In this document: positions 27,685-43,556 of the stretch, piece by piece | How positions within the stretch are numbered: position 1 is the first letter of the stretch | How the letters are laid out: the number at the start of each line of letters is the position of its first letter | NCBI RefSeq assembly: GCF_003987185.1 | Contig: NZ_PIPS01000001.1 | Coordinates: 1,116,001 to 1,180,000 of the forward strand | DNA length: 64,000 nt | Source of the DNA: Idiomarina aquatica | Lineage (GTDB): Bacteria > Pseudomonadota > Gammaproteobacteria > Enterobacterales > Alteromonadaceae | Reading direction: 5' to 3' | Notes under the pieces: model-generated | The model's input: only the letters and a program-made list of their open reading frames with translations | What the model was told of the DNA's origin: nothing | Database searches by the model: none | Translations under genes and position numbers: made by a program

Positions 27685-30600
27685 TTATTCAGCACTATCA
27701 TCGCTCTGGCCACCCGCATTTAGGGCGTCAGCCAGTTGCTGTTCTGCTTCTTCAGCCGTCATCTTAGGCGCTTCTTCTACCACCTGCATTTCGTCAAGGC
27801 GACGCTGCATGCGTTCCTTGTGATACGAATAGCCGGTACCGGCAGGAATCAGTCGACCTACGATAACGTTTTCTTTCAGTCCGCGCAGACTGTCTTTCTT
27901 GCCGCCAACGGCCGCTTCGGTCAGGACACGAGTGGTCTCCTGGAACGAGGCCGCAGAAATAAACGACTCAGTTGACAGTGATGCTTTGGTAATACCCAAC
28001 AGCTGACGCTCGAAGGTCGCAGGCTGTTTGCCTTCTGCTTCGGCTTTTGCGTTTGCTGCCAGTACCTCAGACATTTCAACCATTTCGCCTTCCAGCAAGT
28101 TGGTGTCGTTAGCGCGCAGGATAAGTGCTTTACGCAGCATCTGACGAACGATAGTTTCGATGTGCTTATCGTTAATCTTAACACCTTGTAAGCGGTAAAC
28201 TTCCTGCACTTCGTTAACGATGTAGTTTGCTACCGCGCTAACACCACGCAAGCGAAGGATATCGTGCGGCGCTTCCGGGCCGTCCGCGATAACTTCACCT
28301 TTCTCAACGTGTTCACCTTCAAACACGTTCAGCTGACGCCACTTCGGAATCATCTCTTCGTACTGATCACCGCCATCGGTTGGTGTGATCAATAGACGAC
28401 GTTTACCTTTAGTTTCTTTACCGAATGACACCGTACCGGTGATTTCAGCAAGAATCGCAGGCTCTTTCGGACGGCGCGCTTCGAACAAGTCAGCAACCCG
28501 TGGCAGACCACCGGTGATGTCGCGAGTTTTCGAACCTTCTTGCGGAATACGTGCAAGGGTATCACCCACTTTCACTTCGGCGTTGTCTTCCAGGTTGATG
28601 ATCGCGTTACCCGGCAGGAAGTACTGCGCTGGGATATCGGTACCAACGATGTTTACGTCGTTACCTTTCTCATCCACCAGTTTCACCATCGGACGCATGT
28701 CTTTACCGGCGCTGGTACGTTGACCTGTTTCCAGTACAACAACGCTTGAAAGACCGGTCAGTTCGTCGGTCTGACGAGTCATGGTGACACCATCAATCAA
28801 GTCAACAAACTTGATGCGACCTTCTACTTCGGTAATGATTGGGTGCGTGTGCGGGTCCCAGTTTGCAACGGTTTCACCGCCTTCAACTGCGTCGCCTTCA
28901 CCTTTCTTCAGTACCGCACCGTAAGGCACTTTATAGCGCTCACGTTCACGACCATACTCATCAATCAGCGTCAACTCGGTCGAGCGTGAGGTAATCACGT
29001 GCGCTTTATCGCTGTTAACAACCCATTTCGCGTTGTGTAGCTTGATGGTACCCGGGTTTTTAACCTGGACACTGTTTTCTGCTGTCGCCCGTGATGCCGC
29101 ACCACCAATGTGGAAGGTACGCATGGTAAGCTGTGTACCCGGTTCACCGATGGACTGAGCCGCGATAACACCAACTGCCTCACCTTGGTTAACCATGTGG
29201 CCACGAGCCAAGTCACGGCCGTAACAGTGAGCACAAACACCAAAGTCCGTGTCACAGGTGATGACCGAGCGAACTTTAACTTCATCGATGGAGTTCTCTT
29301 CGAGGATGTCGCAGTTCTTCTCGTCCAACAAGGTGTTGCGTGGCAGCAGCACTTCATCCGAACCAGGCTTGAGGACGTCTTCACAGACCACACGACCCAG
29401 TACACGTTCGCGCAATGGTTCAACAACGTCACCACCTTCGATCAATGGTTTCATGATAAGGCCTTCGAACGTGCCACAATCTTCTTCCATGATCACAACG
29501 TCTTGTGAAACGTCAACCAGACGACGGGTCAGATAACCTGAGTTCGCGGTCTTCAATGCAGTATCGGCCAAACCTTTACGCGCACCGTGGGTTGAGATGA
29601 AGTACTGAAGTACGTTCAAACCTTCACGGAAGTTAGCAACGATTGGCGTTTCGATGATTGAGCCATCCGGCTTCGCCATCAGACCACGCATACCGGCCAA
29701 CTGACGAATCTGTGCGGGGCTACCACGAGCGCCCGAGTCCGCCATCATAAAGATAGAGTTAAATGATGCCTGCTCTTCTTCTTTACCGTCTTTGTTGATA
29801 ACAATTTCTTTCGACAGGTTGTCCATCATCGCTTTCGAGACTTTCTCGTTAGCGGTTGACCAAATGTCGATAACTTTGTTGTATTTCTCGCCCGCGGTTA
29901 CCAGACCTGATTCAAACTGCTCCTGAATCTCTGCCACTTCTTCTTCCGCAGCTTCAACGATTTCTTTTTTGGCATCCGGGATCACCATATCGTTGATACC
30001 AACCGATGCACCGGAGACCATTGCGTAATGGAAACCTGTGTACATAACCTGGTCAGCAAAAATAACGGTGTCTTTCAGACCTAAATCACGGTATGCCTGG
30101 TTTAGCATACGAGCGATTGGCTTTTTACCCATTGGCTGATCGATCAGCTCAAACGGTAAGCCTTTCGGCATGATCAGTGACAACAATGCACGACCGACGG
30201 TCGTATCACGCAATTGCGTTTTGGTTTCTTTGGTGCCGTCTTCGTGAATGGTGGTATCCGTGATACGTACCTTCACGCGAGAGTGCAGTTCAACCAAGCC
30301 GTTACGGTAGGCTTTTTCAGCTTCCGACGGGCTCTTAAACGCCATGCCTTCGCCTTTGGCATTGATCTTTTCTTTGGTCATGTAGTACAGACCTAAGACA
30401 ACGTCCTGTGAAGGAACGATGATCGGATCACCACTGGCTGGCGACAGTACGTTGTTGGTCGACATCATCAACGCACGCGCTTCTAGCTGCGCTTCTAGCG
30501 TCAACGGTAAGTGAACGGCCATTTGGTCACCGTCGAAGTCGGCGTTATAGGCCGCACACACCAATGGGTGCAACTGAATTGCCTTACCTTCGATCAGTAC

Positions 30601-31917
30601 CGGTTCGAATGCCTGAATACCCAAACGGTGAAGTGTTGGGGCACGGTTCAACAGCACCGGATGCTCTTTGATGACTTCATCAAGAACGTCCCAAACCTCT
30701 GCGGTTTCACGCTCAACCATCTTCTTCGCGGCTTTGATGGTTGTTGCCAAGCCACGGCGCTCAAGTTTGCCGTAAATAAATGGCTTGAACAGTTCCAATG
30801 CCATCTTCTTAGGCAGACCACACTGATGCAGGCGCAACTTAGGACCAACGGTAATAACCGAACGACCTGAGTAGTCAACACGTTTACCCAACAGGTTCTG
30901 ACGGAAACGACCCTGCTTACCTTTGATCATATCGGCAAGTGATTTCAGTGGGCGCTTGTTCGAGCCAGTGATAGCACGGCCACGACGACCATTATCTAAC
31001 AACGCATCAACGGCTTCCTGCAACATACGTTTTTCGTTACGTACGATGATGTCAGGTGCTGCTAAGTCAAGCAGACGCTTCAGACGGTTGTTACGGTTGA
31101 TCACGCGACGGTACAGATCGTTCAGATCCGAAGTCGCGAAACGACCGCCGTCCAACGGTACTAATGGGCGCAAATCCGGTGGTAACACCGGTAATACTTT
31201 CAGAATCATCCACTCAGGCTTGTTACCTGACATTTGGAACGACTCAAGTAATTTCAGACGCTTGCTGATTTTCTTGCGCTTGGTTTCGGAATTGGTTTCC
31301 GGCAACTCTTCACGCAGCTGTTGGATCTCAGCATCGATGTCGATGGCGCGTAACAGATCAAGTACGGCTTCCGCACCCATCTTCGCGTCGAACTCATCGC
31401 CGTGCTCTTCCAACGCATCAAGGTATTCTTCTTCGGTCAGAATCTGGCCTTGTTCCAGTGACGTCAAGCCACCTTCGGTTACCACATAAGATTCGAAGTA
31501 CAGCACGCGTTCGATGTCACGCAGCGTCATGTCCAGCATCAAACCGATACGAGACGGCAGTGACTTAAGGAACCAAATATGTGCAACCGGGCTGGCCAGT
31601 TCGATGTGACCCATACGCTCACGACGTACCTTGGTCAGTGTAACTTCAACGCCACACTTCTCACAGATAACGCCACGGTGCTTCAAACGCTTGTATTTAC
31701 CACACAAACATTCGTAGTCTTTTACCGGACCAAAAATACGCGCACAGAACAAGCCGTCACGTTCTGGCTTGAAAGTACGGTAATTGATTGTTTCCGGCTT
31801 TTTCACCTCACCGTATGACCAACTGCGGATCATATCAGGTGATGACAGTTGGATTCGAATACCATCGAACTCTTCTGTCTGGTTAGCCGGTTTTAAAAAC
31901 TTAAGCAAGTCTTTCAC
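27685..31917 (-). CDS. rpoC: RNA polymerase beta' subunit
   Basis: A 1410-residue beta' (E. coli 1407). The N-terminal zinc site [19 protein letters not shown] is near residues 70-88, and the invariant catalytic NADFDGDQM near 458-466 carries the three Mg-binding Asp residues. A second zinc site ([16 protein letters not shown]) is near 890. The bridge helix and trigger loop regions are present. It is 72 nt downstream of rpoB. Confidence 0.99.
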   Translation of the reverse strand: MKDLLKFLKPANQTEEFDGIRIQLSSPDMIRSWSYGEVKKPETINYRTFKPERDGLFCARIFGPVKDYECLCGKYKRLKHRGVICEKCGVEVTLTKVRRERMGHIELASPVAHIWFLKSLPSRIGLMLDMTLRDIERVLYFESYVVTEGGLTSLEQGQILTEEEYLDALEEHGDEFDAKMGAEAVLDLLRAIDIDAEIQQLREELPETNSETKRKKISKRLKLLESFQMSGNKPEWMILKVLPVLPPDLRPLVPLDGGRFATSDLNDLYRRVINRNNRLKRLLDLAAPDIIVRNEKRMLQEAVDALLDNGRRGRAITGSNKRPLKSLADMIKGKQGRFRQNLLGKRVDYSGRSVITVGPKLRLHQCGLPKKMALELFKPFIYGKLERRGLATTIKAAKKMVERETAEVWDVLDEVIKEHPVLLNRAPTLHRLGIQAFEPVLIEGKAIQLHPLVCAAYNADFDGDQMAVHLPLTLEAQLEARALMMSTNNVLSPASGDPIIVPSQDVVLGLYYMTKEKINAKGEGMAFKSPSEAEKAYRNGLVELHSRVKVRITDTTIHEDGTKETKTQLRDTTVGRALLSLIMPKGLPFELIDQPMGKKPIARMLNQAYRDLGLKDTVIFADQVMYTGFHYAMVSGASVGINDMVIPDAKKEIVEAAEEEVAEIQEQFESGLVTAGEKYNKVIDIWSTANEKVSKAMMDNLSKEIVINKDGKEEEQASFNSIFMMADSGARGSPAQIRQLAGMRGLMAKPDGSIIETPIVANFREGLNVLQYFISTHGARKGLADTALKTANSGYLTRRLVDVSQDVVIMEEDCGTFEGLIMKPLIEGGDVVEPLRERVLGRVVCEDVLKPGSDEVLLPRNTLLDEKNCDILEENSIDEVKVRSVITCDTDFGVCAHCYGRDLARGHMVNQGEAVGVIAAQSIGEPGTQLTMRTFHIGGAASRATAENSVQVKNPGTIKLHNAKWVVNSDKAHVITSRSTELTLIDEYGRERERYKVPYGAVLKKGEGDAVEGGETVANWDPHTHPIITEVEGRIKFVDLIDGVTMTRQTDELTGLSSVVVLETGQRTSAGKDMRPMVKLVDEKGNDVNIVGTDIPAQYFLPGNAIINLEDNAEVKVGDTLARIPQEGSKTRDITGGLPRVADLFEARRPKEPAILAEITGTVSFGKETKGKRRLLITPTDGGDQYEEMIPKWRQLNVFEGEHVEKGEVIADGPEAPHDILRLRGVSAVANYIVNEVQEVYRLQGVKINDKHIETIVRQMLRKALILRANDTNLLEGEMVEMSEVLAANAKAEAEGKQPATFERQLLGITKASLSTESFISAASFQETTRVLTEAAVGGKKDSLRGLKENVIVGRLIPAGTGYSYHKERMQRRLDEMQVVEEAPKMTAEEAEQQLADALNAGGQSDDSAE

Positions 31918-31989
31918 GATTTATCTCCTGTCGGAGTTCAAACCTCAGGGGAGTGCGAGCACTCCCCGAATTCATTCCGCAACAGCGTA

Positions 31990-36018
<4,029 letters not shown>

Positions 36019-36159
36019 GGGGTTCCTCAGCTAGCTGATTGATGACCCTAACCAACGAGTGGTTCGATGGTTAAATACAGAGTGTTAGTCTGTTGTTCCC
36101 GTTGTTCTGTACCGCTAACTTGTATCCCAACGACGGGCAAAAATGATACAAGCGTTAAA

Positions 36160-36194
36160 GCGCGAAAAGGCTGGTGGTCAATTAACCACCAGCC
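36160..36194 (-). terminator. rplL-rpoB attenuator
   Basis: A perfect 10-bp stem GGCTGGTGGT / ACCACCAGCC with a 6-nt loop, then TTTTCGCGC on the minus strand, 37 nt after the rplL stop. In E. coli a partial terminator at this place lowers rpoBC expression relative to L7/L12. Conserved position supports the same role. Confidence 0.85.
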
Positions 36195-36230
36195 TAAGGC
36201 CGCTAGGCCAGATGTAGAGCTAAAGTTAAA

Positions 36231-36608
36231 TTACTTAACTTCAACTTCCGCACCAGCTTCTTCAAGCTGCTTTTTCAGCTCTTCAGCTTCGTCTTTGCTT
36301 ACGCCTTCTTTGACTGCTACTGGAGCAGACTCAACCATAGCTTTAGCTTCTTTCAAGCCAAGGCCAGTTGCGCCGCGTACTGCTTTGATCGCTGCAACTT
36401 TGTTGCTGCCTGCGCCTTTCAGTACTACGTCAAATTCAGTTTTCTCTTCAGCTGCTGCTTCGCCGCCAGCCGCTGGGCCAGCTGCTACTGCTACTGCTGC
36501 AGATGCGTCAACGCCGAATTTTTCTTCAGCTGCTTCGATCAGTTCAACCAGTTCCATAACTGGCATTTCAGCGATCGCGTTTAAGATATCGTCTTTAGTC
36601 AGAGCCAT
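36231..36608 (-). CDS. rplL: 50S ribosomal protein L7/L12
   Basis: A 125-residue stalk protein. The N-terminal dimerisation helices ([20 protein letters not shown]) are followed by an Ala/Gly hinge near residues 36-52 and a C-terminal factor-binding domain ([20 protein letters not shown]). It lies 53 nt after rplJ and binds L10 in several copies. Confidence 0.98.
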   Translation of the reverse strand: MALTKDDILNAIAEMPVMELVELIEAAEEKFGVDASAAVAVAAGPAAGGEAAAEEKTEFDVVLKGAGSNKVAAIKAVRGATGLGLKEAKAMVESAPVAVKEGVSKDEAEELKKQLEEAGAEVEVK

Positions 36609-36661
36609 TACTCTAAACTCCTGGGTTGATAATTACAAAAAATGGTTTAAAAACCAACGTA

Positions 36662-37180
36662 TTATTTAGCGTCTTTAATTGCCGCCAACGTACGCACAAA
36701 CTTAGCAGGTACTTCGTTAACTGTTCTAACGAATTTGCTAACAGGTGCTTTGAAGGTGGCGAGCAATTTAGCCAATGCTTCATCACGAGTCGGAAGTGAA
36801 GCAACTGCGTCCAGTTTTTCTGGACCCATGATGCCATTACCGATCGACAGAGCCGTCACTTGCAGTTTCTTATTTTCTTTAGCGAAATCTTTGAACAAGC
36901 GAGCTGAAGCGCCCGGTGCGTCCAAAGAGAAGCCGTAAATAAGAGGTCCTTTAAGTGCATCCGCCATGTCGTCAAACTGAGTACCTTCGAAGGCACGCTT
37001 TGCAAGAGTATTACGTACAACTTTCACGAATACGCCTTGCTCACGAGCTTTCTTACGCAGCTCAGTCATGTCGGCAACTTCGATGCCTCGATATTCAGCA
37101 ACGGTGACAGCTAGCGCGTTTGAAGCTACTTCGTTAACTTCCTTAACGATGGCCTTCTTTCCGGCTAAACCTATTGCCAC
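36662..37180 (-). CDS. rplJ: 50S ribosomal protein L10
   Basis: A 172-residue L10 that anchors L7/L12 dimers to 23S rRNA. I choose the GTG at 37180, giving [20 protein letters not shown], which aligns with the L10 N-terminus; GAGG lies eight bases upstream. A longer frame from a GTG at 37189 adds three residues and would include its own ribosome-binding site. The preceding leader carries the L10 autoregulatory element. Confidence 0.97.
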   Translation of the reverse strand: MAIGLAGKKAIVKEVNEVASNALAVTVAEYRGIEVADMTELRKKAREQGVFVKVVRNTLAKRAFEGTQFDDMADALKGPLIYGFSLDAPGASARLFKDFAKENKKLQVTALSIGNGIMGPEKLDAVASLPTRDEALAKLLATFKAPVSKFVRTVNEVPAKFVRTLAAIKDAK

Positions 37181-37282
37181 TGATATCACCTCGTTTAAAT
37201 TCGGGACCTAAGTCCCTCGTTACAAGTTAAGTGAGGTTACCCCCACCGCGTTGTCCCGGTGAATCTCTTACCCAGAGAGCCT

Positions 37283-37365
37283 GAGTCGGATATCACCATC
37301 TGCGTAGGAAATTAAGTGCCGCTATTCGATACTACTGAAATACTCGCGGTACACCTACGGTCTTG
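37283..37365 (-). promoter_or_regulatory. L10 leader: autoregulatory mRNA element of rplJL
   Basis: The rplA-rplJ gap (255 nt) contains CAAGACCGTAGGTGT and, further on, CCTACGCAGATGGTGA on the minus strand. CGTAGG and CCTACG pair to close the structure, and both blocks resemble the enteric rplJ leader bound by the L10-L7/L12 complex. The match is from memory of the family. A covariance search would confirm it. Confidence 0.82.
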
Positions 37366-37435
37366 GATGAGAGCCTTGTGTCATTGTCTTTTGGACAACG
37401 GCACGGCAGCTCCAACCCACAAACCTTTACAGCAA

Positions 37436-38131
37436 TTAACCGGCGCTTACCGTGCCTTGGTCAATGCTCACACCAGCACCCATCGTGGTAGACAGGCTGA
37501 TGCGTTTAAAGTAAACACCTTTAGCAGAAGAAGGCTTCGCTTTCTTCAATGCAGCCAACAAGGCGTCTAAGTTTTCTTTCAATTTGTCGTTATCGAAGTC
37601 AACACGGCCGATGGTCGCGTGAACGATACCGTTTTTGTCGTTGCGATAGCGTACCTGACCGGCTTTAGCGTTTTTAACCGCTGTTGCCACGTCTGGTGTT
37701 ACGGTACCGGTTTTCGGGTTAGGCATCAGGCCGCGTGGACCTAAGATTTGACCTAACTGGCCGACAACGCGCATCGCGTCTGGTGATGCAACAACAACGT
37801 CGAAGTTCATCTCGCCTTTCTTAACTTGCTCAGCAAGATCTTCCATACCTACGATGTCTGCACCAGCTTCTTGTGCTTTTGCTACGTTGTCACCTGAAGT
37901 GAACACAGCAACACGAACATCACGGCCAGTACCGTTAGGTAGTACAGTAGCACCACGAACGTTTTGGTCTGATTTACGTGCATCGATACCTAGGTTAACA
38001 GCAACGTCAACACTTTCAGTGAACTTGGCAGTAGCCAGCTCTTTCAACAGTGTGATTGCTTCGTTAACGTCGTAGTCACGGGCTTCAACTTTTTCGCGGA
38101 TCAAACGAGCGCGTTTTGATAATTTAGCCAT
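37436..38131 (-). CDS. rplA: 50S ribosomal protein L1
   Basis: A 231-residue L1 that forms the mobile stalk at the E site and represses its own operon in E. coli. It begins [15 protein letters not shown], and the GRDVRVAVF and [10 protein letters not shown] segments (near 68 and 122) are typical. It starts 3 nt after rplK stops. Confidence 0.98.
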   Translation of the reverse strand: MAKLSKRARLIREKVEARDYDVNEAITLLKELATAKFTESVDVAVNLGIDARKSDQNVRGATVLPNGTGRDVRVAVFTSGDNVAKAQEAGADIVGMEDLAEQVKKGEMNFDVVVASPDAMRVVGQLGQILGPRGLMPNPKTGTVTPDVATAVKNAKAGQVRYRNDKNGIVHATIGRVDFDNDKLKENLDALLAALKKAKPSSAKGVYFKRISLSTTMGAGVSIDQGTVSAG

Positions 38132-38134
38132 TGA

Positions 38135-38563
38135 TTAGCCCTCCACATTTAGGCCCATCGCACGGGCAGAGCCGGCGATAGTACGAACTGCTGCGTCAAG
38201 GTCAGCGGCAGTCAGATCAGGTTCTTTCACTTTCGCAATTTCTTCTAATTGCGCACGAGTAACGGTACCCACTTTTTCAGTGTTAGGACGACCAGAACCG
38301 CTCTTGATACCGGCTGCTTTCTTCAGCAAGAAGGCTGCAGGAGGTGTCTTAGTGATGAACGTGAATGAACGATCTTCGAAAACTGTAATTTCTACAGGAA
38401 CCGGTGCACCTTTTTCCAGGCTGTCGGTCTGTGCGTTAAACGCTTTACAGAATTCCATGATGTTAACACCATGCTGACCCAATGCAGGACCAACTGGTGG
38501 TGAAGGGTTAGCTGAACCAGCAGCTACCTGTAACTTGATGATGGCTGATACTTTTTTCGCCAT
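38135..38563 (-). CDS. rplK: 50S ribosomal protein L11
   Basis: A 142-residue L11 of the GTPase-associated centre. It begins [16 protein letters not shown], followed by the proline-rich [20 protein letters not shown] segment, which in the family contacts thiostrepton-class drugs and RelA-dependent signalling. I use the ATG at 38563 with AGAGGTG upstream; the frame could begin three codons earlier. It is the first gene after its own promoter. Confidence 0.98.
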   Translation of the reverse strand: MAKKVSAIIKLQVAAGSANPSPPVGPALGQHGVNIMEFCKAFNAQTDSLEKGAPVPVEITVFEDRSFTFITKTPPAAFLLKKAAGIKSGSGRPNTEKVGTVTRAQLEEIAKVKEPDLTAADLDAAVRTIAGSARAMGLNVEG

Positions 38564-38649
38564 GATTATCACCTCTGTTGTGGGTGTAACGCCTCGTAAC
38601 TTGTCAGAGTCAAATTACTCAATCGGCTCCCCGTTAAAAAAGGACGCGA

Positions 38650-38678
38650 ATTATAGGCGAATTCGCATCCACGATCAA
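38650..38678 (-). promoter_or_regulatory. rplKA promoter
   Basis: The minus strand has TTGATC, a 17-nt spacer and a perfect TATAAT. It lies in the nusG-rplK gap and leaves a leader of about 80 nt before rplK, where L1 would be expected to bind by analogy with E. coli. Confidence 0.85.
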
Positions 38679-38700
38679 TGCCTTGTCGGCTATTTTTTAC

Positions 38701-39240
38701 TCACGCTTTTTCGATCTGGCTGAACTCTAGCTCTACAGGCGTTGCACGGCCGAAGATAGAGACCGATACCGTAACGCGACTTTTTTCGTAGTCGACTTCC
38801 TCAACGGTACCATTAAAGTCAGCAAACGGACCGTCGTTAACACGCACGACTTCGCCCGGTTCGAACAAGGTTTTCGGTTTCGGTTTGTCTTGTGAGTCTT
38901 GTAAGCGATCCAAAATCGCGTCAGCTTCACGCTTTGAAATCGGTGTAGGACGCTCACTGCTACCGCCGATGAATCCTAATACCCGTGGTACGCTTTTCAC
39001 TAAGTGCCACGTTTCATCATCCATGACCATCTCAACCAGCACATACCCCGGGAAGAACTTACGTTCGCTCTTACGGCGCACGCCGGCCTTCATTTCGACC
39101 ACTTCTTCTTTTGGCACGAGTACTTCGCCAAATTTGTCTTCCAGGCCGTGCATTTTAATGTGTTCTTTCAGCGACTCAGCAACACGCGCCTCAAAACCGG
39201 AAAAAGCTTGTACAACGTACCAACGCTTCGTATCGCTCAT
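38701..39240 (-). CDS. nusG: Transcription elongation/antitermination factor NusG
   Basis: A 179-residue NusG. The NGN domain begins [20 protein letters not shown] and includes [11 protein letters not shown] near residue 60. The C-terminal KOW domain contains [19 protein letters not shown] (near 125-143). It binds RNA polymerase and couples it to Rho or the ribosome. It starts one base after the secE stop. Confidence 0.98.
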   Translation of the reverse strand: MSDTKRWYVVQAFSGFEARVAESLKEHIKMHGLEDKFGEVLVPKEEVVEMKAGVRRKSERKFFPGYVLVEMVMDDETWHLVKSVPRVLGFIGGSSERPTPISKREADAILDRLQDSQDKPKPKTLFEPGEVVRVNDGPFADFNGTVEEVDYEKSRVTVSVSIFGRATPVELEFSQIEKA

Positions 39241-39241
39241 A

Positions 39242-39622
39242 TTAAATCTCCAATCCGGTTAAGAAACCAACCACGCGCACCAGAATGCCGTCTAAGCCCC
39301 AAAGGATAAGCGCAACGATAACCGTCGCCACAACGACAATCAACGTTGTCTGAGTGGCTTCCTGACGCGAAGGCCAAACCACTTTACGCACTTCTGTGCG
39401 GCTTTCTTTGGCAAACGACAGAAATTGCTGCCCTTTCGTTGTCATTGCTGCGGTAAAGCCCGCTAAGCCAACCAGAATCACTACACCAATCGCACGATAA
39501 AGCACGGAGATTTCTTCCGTGTAATAATGGTTGCCGCCAATAGCAACGACTAACAAGGCGATGGTAATGATCCATTTAACGCTATTTAAGGAACTGCTTT
39601 GCGTCTCGTTATTTGCGCTCAT
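39242..39622 (-). CDS. secE: Preprotein translocase subunit SecE
   Basis: A 126-residue three-helix SecE as in gammaproteobacteria. Membrane segments are near residues 14-31, 40-60 and 95-118, and the amphipathic cytoplasmic helix [20 protein letters not shown] (about 74-93) holds SecY. It lies downstream of tRNA-Trp and upstream of nusG. Confidence 0.97.
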   Translation of the reverse strand: MSANNETQSSSLNSVKWIITIALLVVAIGGNHYYTEEISVLYRAIGVVILVGLAGFTAAMTTKGQQFLSFAKESRTEVRKVVWPSRQEATQTTLIVVVATVIVALILWGLDGILVRVVGFLTGLEI

Positions 39623-39675
39623 TCTAAAATCCTAATTGCGACTAGCCGTTTCGCTCAACGAACTTTCATAAAATC

Positions 39676-39751
39676 TGGCAGGGGCGGAGGGATTCGAACC
39701 CCCAACCGTCGGTTTTGGAGACCGCTGTTCTGCCATTGGAACTACGCCCCT
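39676..39751 (-). tRNA. tRNA-Trp (CCA anticodon)
   Basis: The minus strand begins AGGGGCGTAGTTCCAATGG, with anticodon loop CTCCAAA and T-arm GGGGGTTCGAATCCCTC. The acceptor stem pairs AGGGGCG with CGCCCCT, the discriminator is G, and CCA is encoded. It sits between tufB and secE and has its own promoter. Confidence 0.96.
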
Positions 39752-39794
39752 ATACTGTCCTGCGCCGAAATAAGGGCTCAGGATTGGACGCGGT

Positions 39795-39822
39795 ATTATA
39801 CCTAAGACTGCGCGAAGCGCAA
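39795..39822 (-). promoter_or_regulatory. Promoter of tRNA-Trp-secE-nusG
   Basis: The minus strand has TTGCGC, 16 nt, TATAAT (perfect -10), about 44 nt before tRNA-Trp. The -35 and spacer lie in the edge of the repeated tuf cassette. Confidence 0.75.
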
Positions 39823-40025
39823 CACTCACTTCGTTCGCGCCTGGCCCTCGCTGCGCTCGGTTGCTAGGCACCGGCTGCGCCGGTTTGCTTGGCGCGGCCA
39901 ACCGCCGCTTGCTTGGCGCCTCGTGCTTCGCACTCGCTTGCTGTTAAAAAAAGCAAGTGCGCGCAGCGCACGCGCGGACAAGCCGCGTCAGCGGTGCCTG
40001 GCAAGTGAGCAACGCGAACGCCAGA
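39807..40025. repeat. Intergenic mini-palindrome array downstream of tufB
   Basis: Second copy of the hairpin array seen after tufA. CCGGC-TGC-GCCGG, GTGC-TTC-GCAC and GTGCGC-GCA-GCGCAC are kept, while GCGGCC-AAC-GGCCGC is broken by one change (GGCCGC to CGCCGC). It fills most of the 346-nt gap between tRNA-Trp and tufB. No gene is supported. Confidence 0.75.
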
Positions 40026-40028
40026 CAT

Positions 40029-40059
40029 AAAAAAAACCCGGCCGAAGCCGGGTTTTTTT
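40029..40059 (-). terminator. tufB terminator
   Basis: CCCGGC-CGAA-GCCGGG flanked by eight A and seven T residues, the same hairpin as after tufA. It ends the tRNA-tufB transcript before the tRNA-Trp promoter. Confidence 0.92.
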
Positions 40060-40097
40060 AGCAAGCGGTAGCTTGCGCCTCTGGCGCAAGATACTGC

Positions 40098-41282
40098 TTA
40101 GTCGATGATCTTAGATACAACACCTGCACCTACAGTACGACCACCTTCACGGATGGCGAAACGCAGACCTTCGTCCATCGCGATTGGAGCAATCAGCTCT
40201 ACCACGAATTTCAGGTTGTCGCCTGGCATTACCATTTCTACGCCTTCTGGCAACTCTACCGCACCGGTTACGTCCGTTGTACGGAAGTAGAACTGTGGAC
40301 GATAGCCTTTGAAGAATGGCGTGTGACGGCCACCTTCGTCTTTGCTCAGTACGTAGACTTCTGCTTCGAACTTAGTGTGCGGAGTGATAGTACCTGGCTT
40401 CGCCAATACCTGACCACGCTCTACTTCGTCACGCTTCGTACCACGCAGCAACGCACCGATGTTCTCACCTGCACGACCTTCGTCAAGCAGCTTACGGAAC
40501 ATCTCAACACCCGTTACGGTTGTCTTGGTGGTTTCTTTCATACCTACGATTTCACACTCGTCGCCAGTGCGGATGATCCCGCGCTCGACACGACCGGTGA
40601 CTACCGTACCACGACCTGAGATCGAGAATACGTCTTCGATTGGCATGATGAATGGCTTATCGATGTCACGCTCTGGCTCTGGGATGTAGCTGTCCAGGGC
40701 GTCTGCTAGTTCGATGATCTTCTTCGACCACTCTTCGTCACCTTCCAGTGCTTTCAGGGCTGAACCCTGGATTACCGGCAGGTCGTCGCCCGGGAATTCG
40801 TATTCTGATAACAGTTCACGAACTTCCATTTCTACCAGCTCTAACAGCTCTTCATCGTCAACCATGTCACATTTGTTCATGAATACTACGATGTAAGGTA
40901 CGCCTACCTGACGTGACAACAGGATGTGCTCACGAGTCTGTGGCATTGGGCCGTCTGTTGCTGCTACTACCAGGATTGCGCCGTCCATCTGCGCCGCACC
41001 GGTGATCATGTTTTTAACATAGTCAGCGTGTCCTGGGCAGTCTACGTGAGCGTAGTGGCGTGCTGGAGTGTCATACTCAACGTGTGATGTTGAGATGGTG
41101 ATACCACGCTCTTTCTCTTCTGGCGCGTTATCGATGGCTGCGAAGTCTTTCGCCGCACCACCGTATACTTTTGCCAAAACAGTTGTAATAGCAGCGGTCA
41201 GGGTAGTTTTACCGTGGTCAACGTGACCAATGGTGCCGACGTTTACGTGCGGCTTCGAACGTTCAAATTTTTCTTTAGACAT
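40098..41282 (-). CDS. tufB: Elongation factor Tu (copy B)
   Basis: A 394-residue EF-Tu whose protein sequence is identical to copy A. The four nucleotide differences I see all lie in the 5' half and are silent. It is preceded by four tRNA genes exactly as thrU-tyrU-glyT-thrT-tufB in E. coli, so it should be cotranscribed with them. The upstream 74 nt differ completely from the tufA leader, so the two copies are independently regulated. Confidence 0.98.
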   Translation of the reverse strand: MSKEKFERSKPHVNVGTIGHVDHGKTTLTAAITTVLAKVYGGAAKDFAAIDNAPEEKERGITISTSHVEYDTPARHYAHVDCPGHADYVKNMITGAAQMDGAILVVAATDGPMPQTREHILLSRQVGVPYIVVFMNKCDMVDDEELLELVEMEVRELLSEYEFPGDDLPVIQGSALKALEGDEEWSKKIIELADALDSYIPEPERDIDKPFIMPIEDVFSISGRGTVVTGRVERGIIRTGDECEIVGMKETTKTTVTGVEMFRKLLDEGRAGENIGALLRGTKRDEVERGQVLAKPGTITPHTKFEAEVYVLSKDEGGRHTPFFKGYRPQFYFRTTDVTGAVELPEGVEMVMPGDNLKFVVELIAPIAMDEGLRFAIREGGRTVGAGVVSKIID

Positions 41283-41356
41283 TGCAGCCTCTCTAACAAA
41301 ATTCTTTCGGTGTTTACCTTACGACCGGTGGTTTGTCAGATGGGCCAAATAAGAAA

Positions 41357-41432
41357 TGGTGCTGATAGGCGGATTTGAACCGCCGACCTCACCCTTACCA
41401 AGGGTGCGCTCTACCAACTGAGCTATATCAGC
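41357..41432 (-). tRNA. tRNA-Thr (GGT anticodon)
   Basis: The minus strand begins GCTGATATAGCTCAGTTGG, with anticodon loop CTTGGTAA, T-arm GGCGGTTCAAATCCGCC, discriminator A and encoded CCA. It is the thrT equivalent, last in the tRNA cluster before tufB. Confidence 0.96.
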
Positions 41433-41445
41433 ACGGATTGTAGCT

Positions 41446-41520
<75 letters not shown>

Positions 41521-41558
41521 TGAACTATTTGGGCCACCTCAAAACCAAGGAAATTGCG

Positions 41559-41643
41559 TGGTGGAGGGGGCAGGATTCGAACCTGCGAAGGCTGAGCCGT
41601 CAGATTTACAGTCTGATCCCTTTGGCCACTCGGGAACCCCTCC
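41559..41643 (-). tRNA. tRNA-Tyr (GTA anticodon)
   Basis: The minus strand begins GGAGGGGTTCCCGAGTGG, with anticodon loop CTGTAAA and the long variable arm expected for tRNA-Tyr. The T-arm is GCAGGTTCGAATCCTGC, the discriminator A and CCA is encoded. It is the tyrU equivalent. Confidence 0.96.
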
Positions 41644-41659
41644 CAAATGCAATTTGAAT

Positions 41660-41735
<76 letters not shown>

Positions 41736-41755
41736 ACCCCGGTTAGGTGGAGCGC

Positions 41756-41784
41756 ATTCTATGGTACTAATTTTGATAGTGCAA
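41756..41784 (-). promoter_or_regulatory. Promoter of the tRNA-Thr/Tyr/Gly/Thr-tufB operon
   Basis: The minus strand carries TTGCAC, a 17-nt spacer and TAGAAT, followed by a GC-rich GCGCTCC discriminator of the kind found at stringently controlled stable-RNA promoters. The first tRNA starts about 20 nt downstream of the -10. Confidence 0.85.
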
Positions 41785-41863
41785 TAGCTTTGCGCAAAAA
41801 AATTTATATTTTATGGTCAGTTGCTCAGTTTTTGACTTTTTCGCACAAAATCCCAGCAATTTT

Positions 41864-42139
41864 ATCGCTGCCGCGATGGCCGTTTGTGCCTCCGGCACGG
41901 CTGTTTATTGCTACGCAATGGCTGTTTATCGCCTTCGGCGATGGCTGTTTGTTCGCTCGCTTTGCTTGCGTACGGCCTTTTGAGCCTGCGGCGCGGGAAA
42001 ACATAAACACCCTCGCTTTGGGTTTTGCCGCCGCCCCAGGCGGCAAATAGCCGTAACCGCCGAAGGCAGGTTACAAACGGCCATCGCCGCAGGCGATAAA
42101 ATGCCGCCCGGAACGGGCAAACGGCCGACGCCGCAGGCG

Positions 42140-42140
<1 letters not shown>
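41864..42140. repeat. Composite mini-palindrome array downstream of purA
   Basis: The gap of about 400 nt between the first tRNA and purA is filled by short perfect palindromes: ATCGC-TGCC-GCGAT, GTGCC-TCC-GGCAC, ATTGC-TAC-GCAAT, ATCGCC-TTC-GGCGAT, TTTGCCGCC-GCCCCA-GGCGGCAAA, ATCGCC-GCA-GGCGAT, GCCCG-GAA-CGGGC and ACGCC-GCA-GGCGT. In the left half they are joined by GGCTGTTT-like linkers and in the right half by AAACGGCC, so the whole block is a large imperfect palindrome. The last hairpin touches the purA stop codon. No coding sequence is supported. Confidence 0.8.
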
Positions 42141-43494
<1,354 letters not shown>

Positions 43495-43501
43495 CGCGCA
43501 T

Positions 43502-43544
43502 AAAAAAGCCCCGGGTGATTTTTTAATCACTACCGGGGCTTTTT
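43502..43544 (-). terminator. hflC terminator (bidirectional)
   Basis: AAAAAGCCCCGG and CCGGGGCTTTTT enclose an inner GTGATT-TTTT-AATCAC hairpin. A T tract follows on both strands. It ends the hfq-hflX-hflK-hflC transcripts 13 nt after the hflC stop, just before the purA promoter. Confidence 0.88.
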
Positions 43545-43556
43545 CTCGACCAGGAA

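Larger units (their letters stand above)
39795..41282 (-). repeat. tuf cassette repeat, copy 2
   Basis: Direct repeat of 22836-24348, about 17 kb apart, covering tufB and its whole 3' flank. The 25-nt length difference is accounted for by 18-nt and 9-nt additions in copy 1 and two extra A/T bases at the terminator in copy 2. Divergence starts at the ATG on the 5' side. Confidence 0.9.

Noticed and set aside
39599-39805. Plus-strand frame GGIRTPNRRFWRPLF
   Set aside because: It is antisense to tRNA-Trp.
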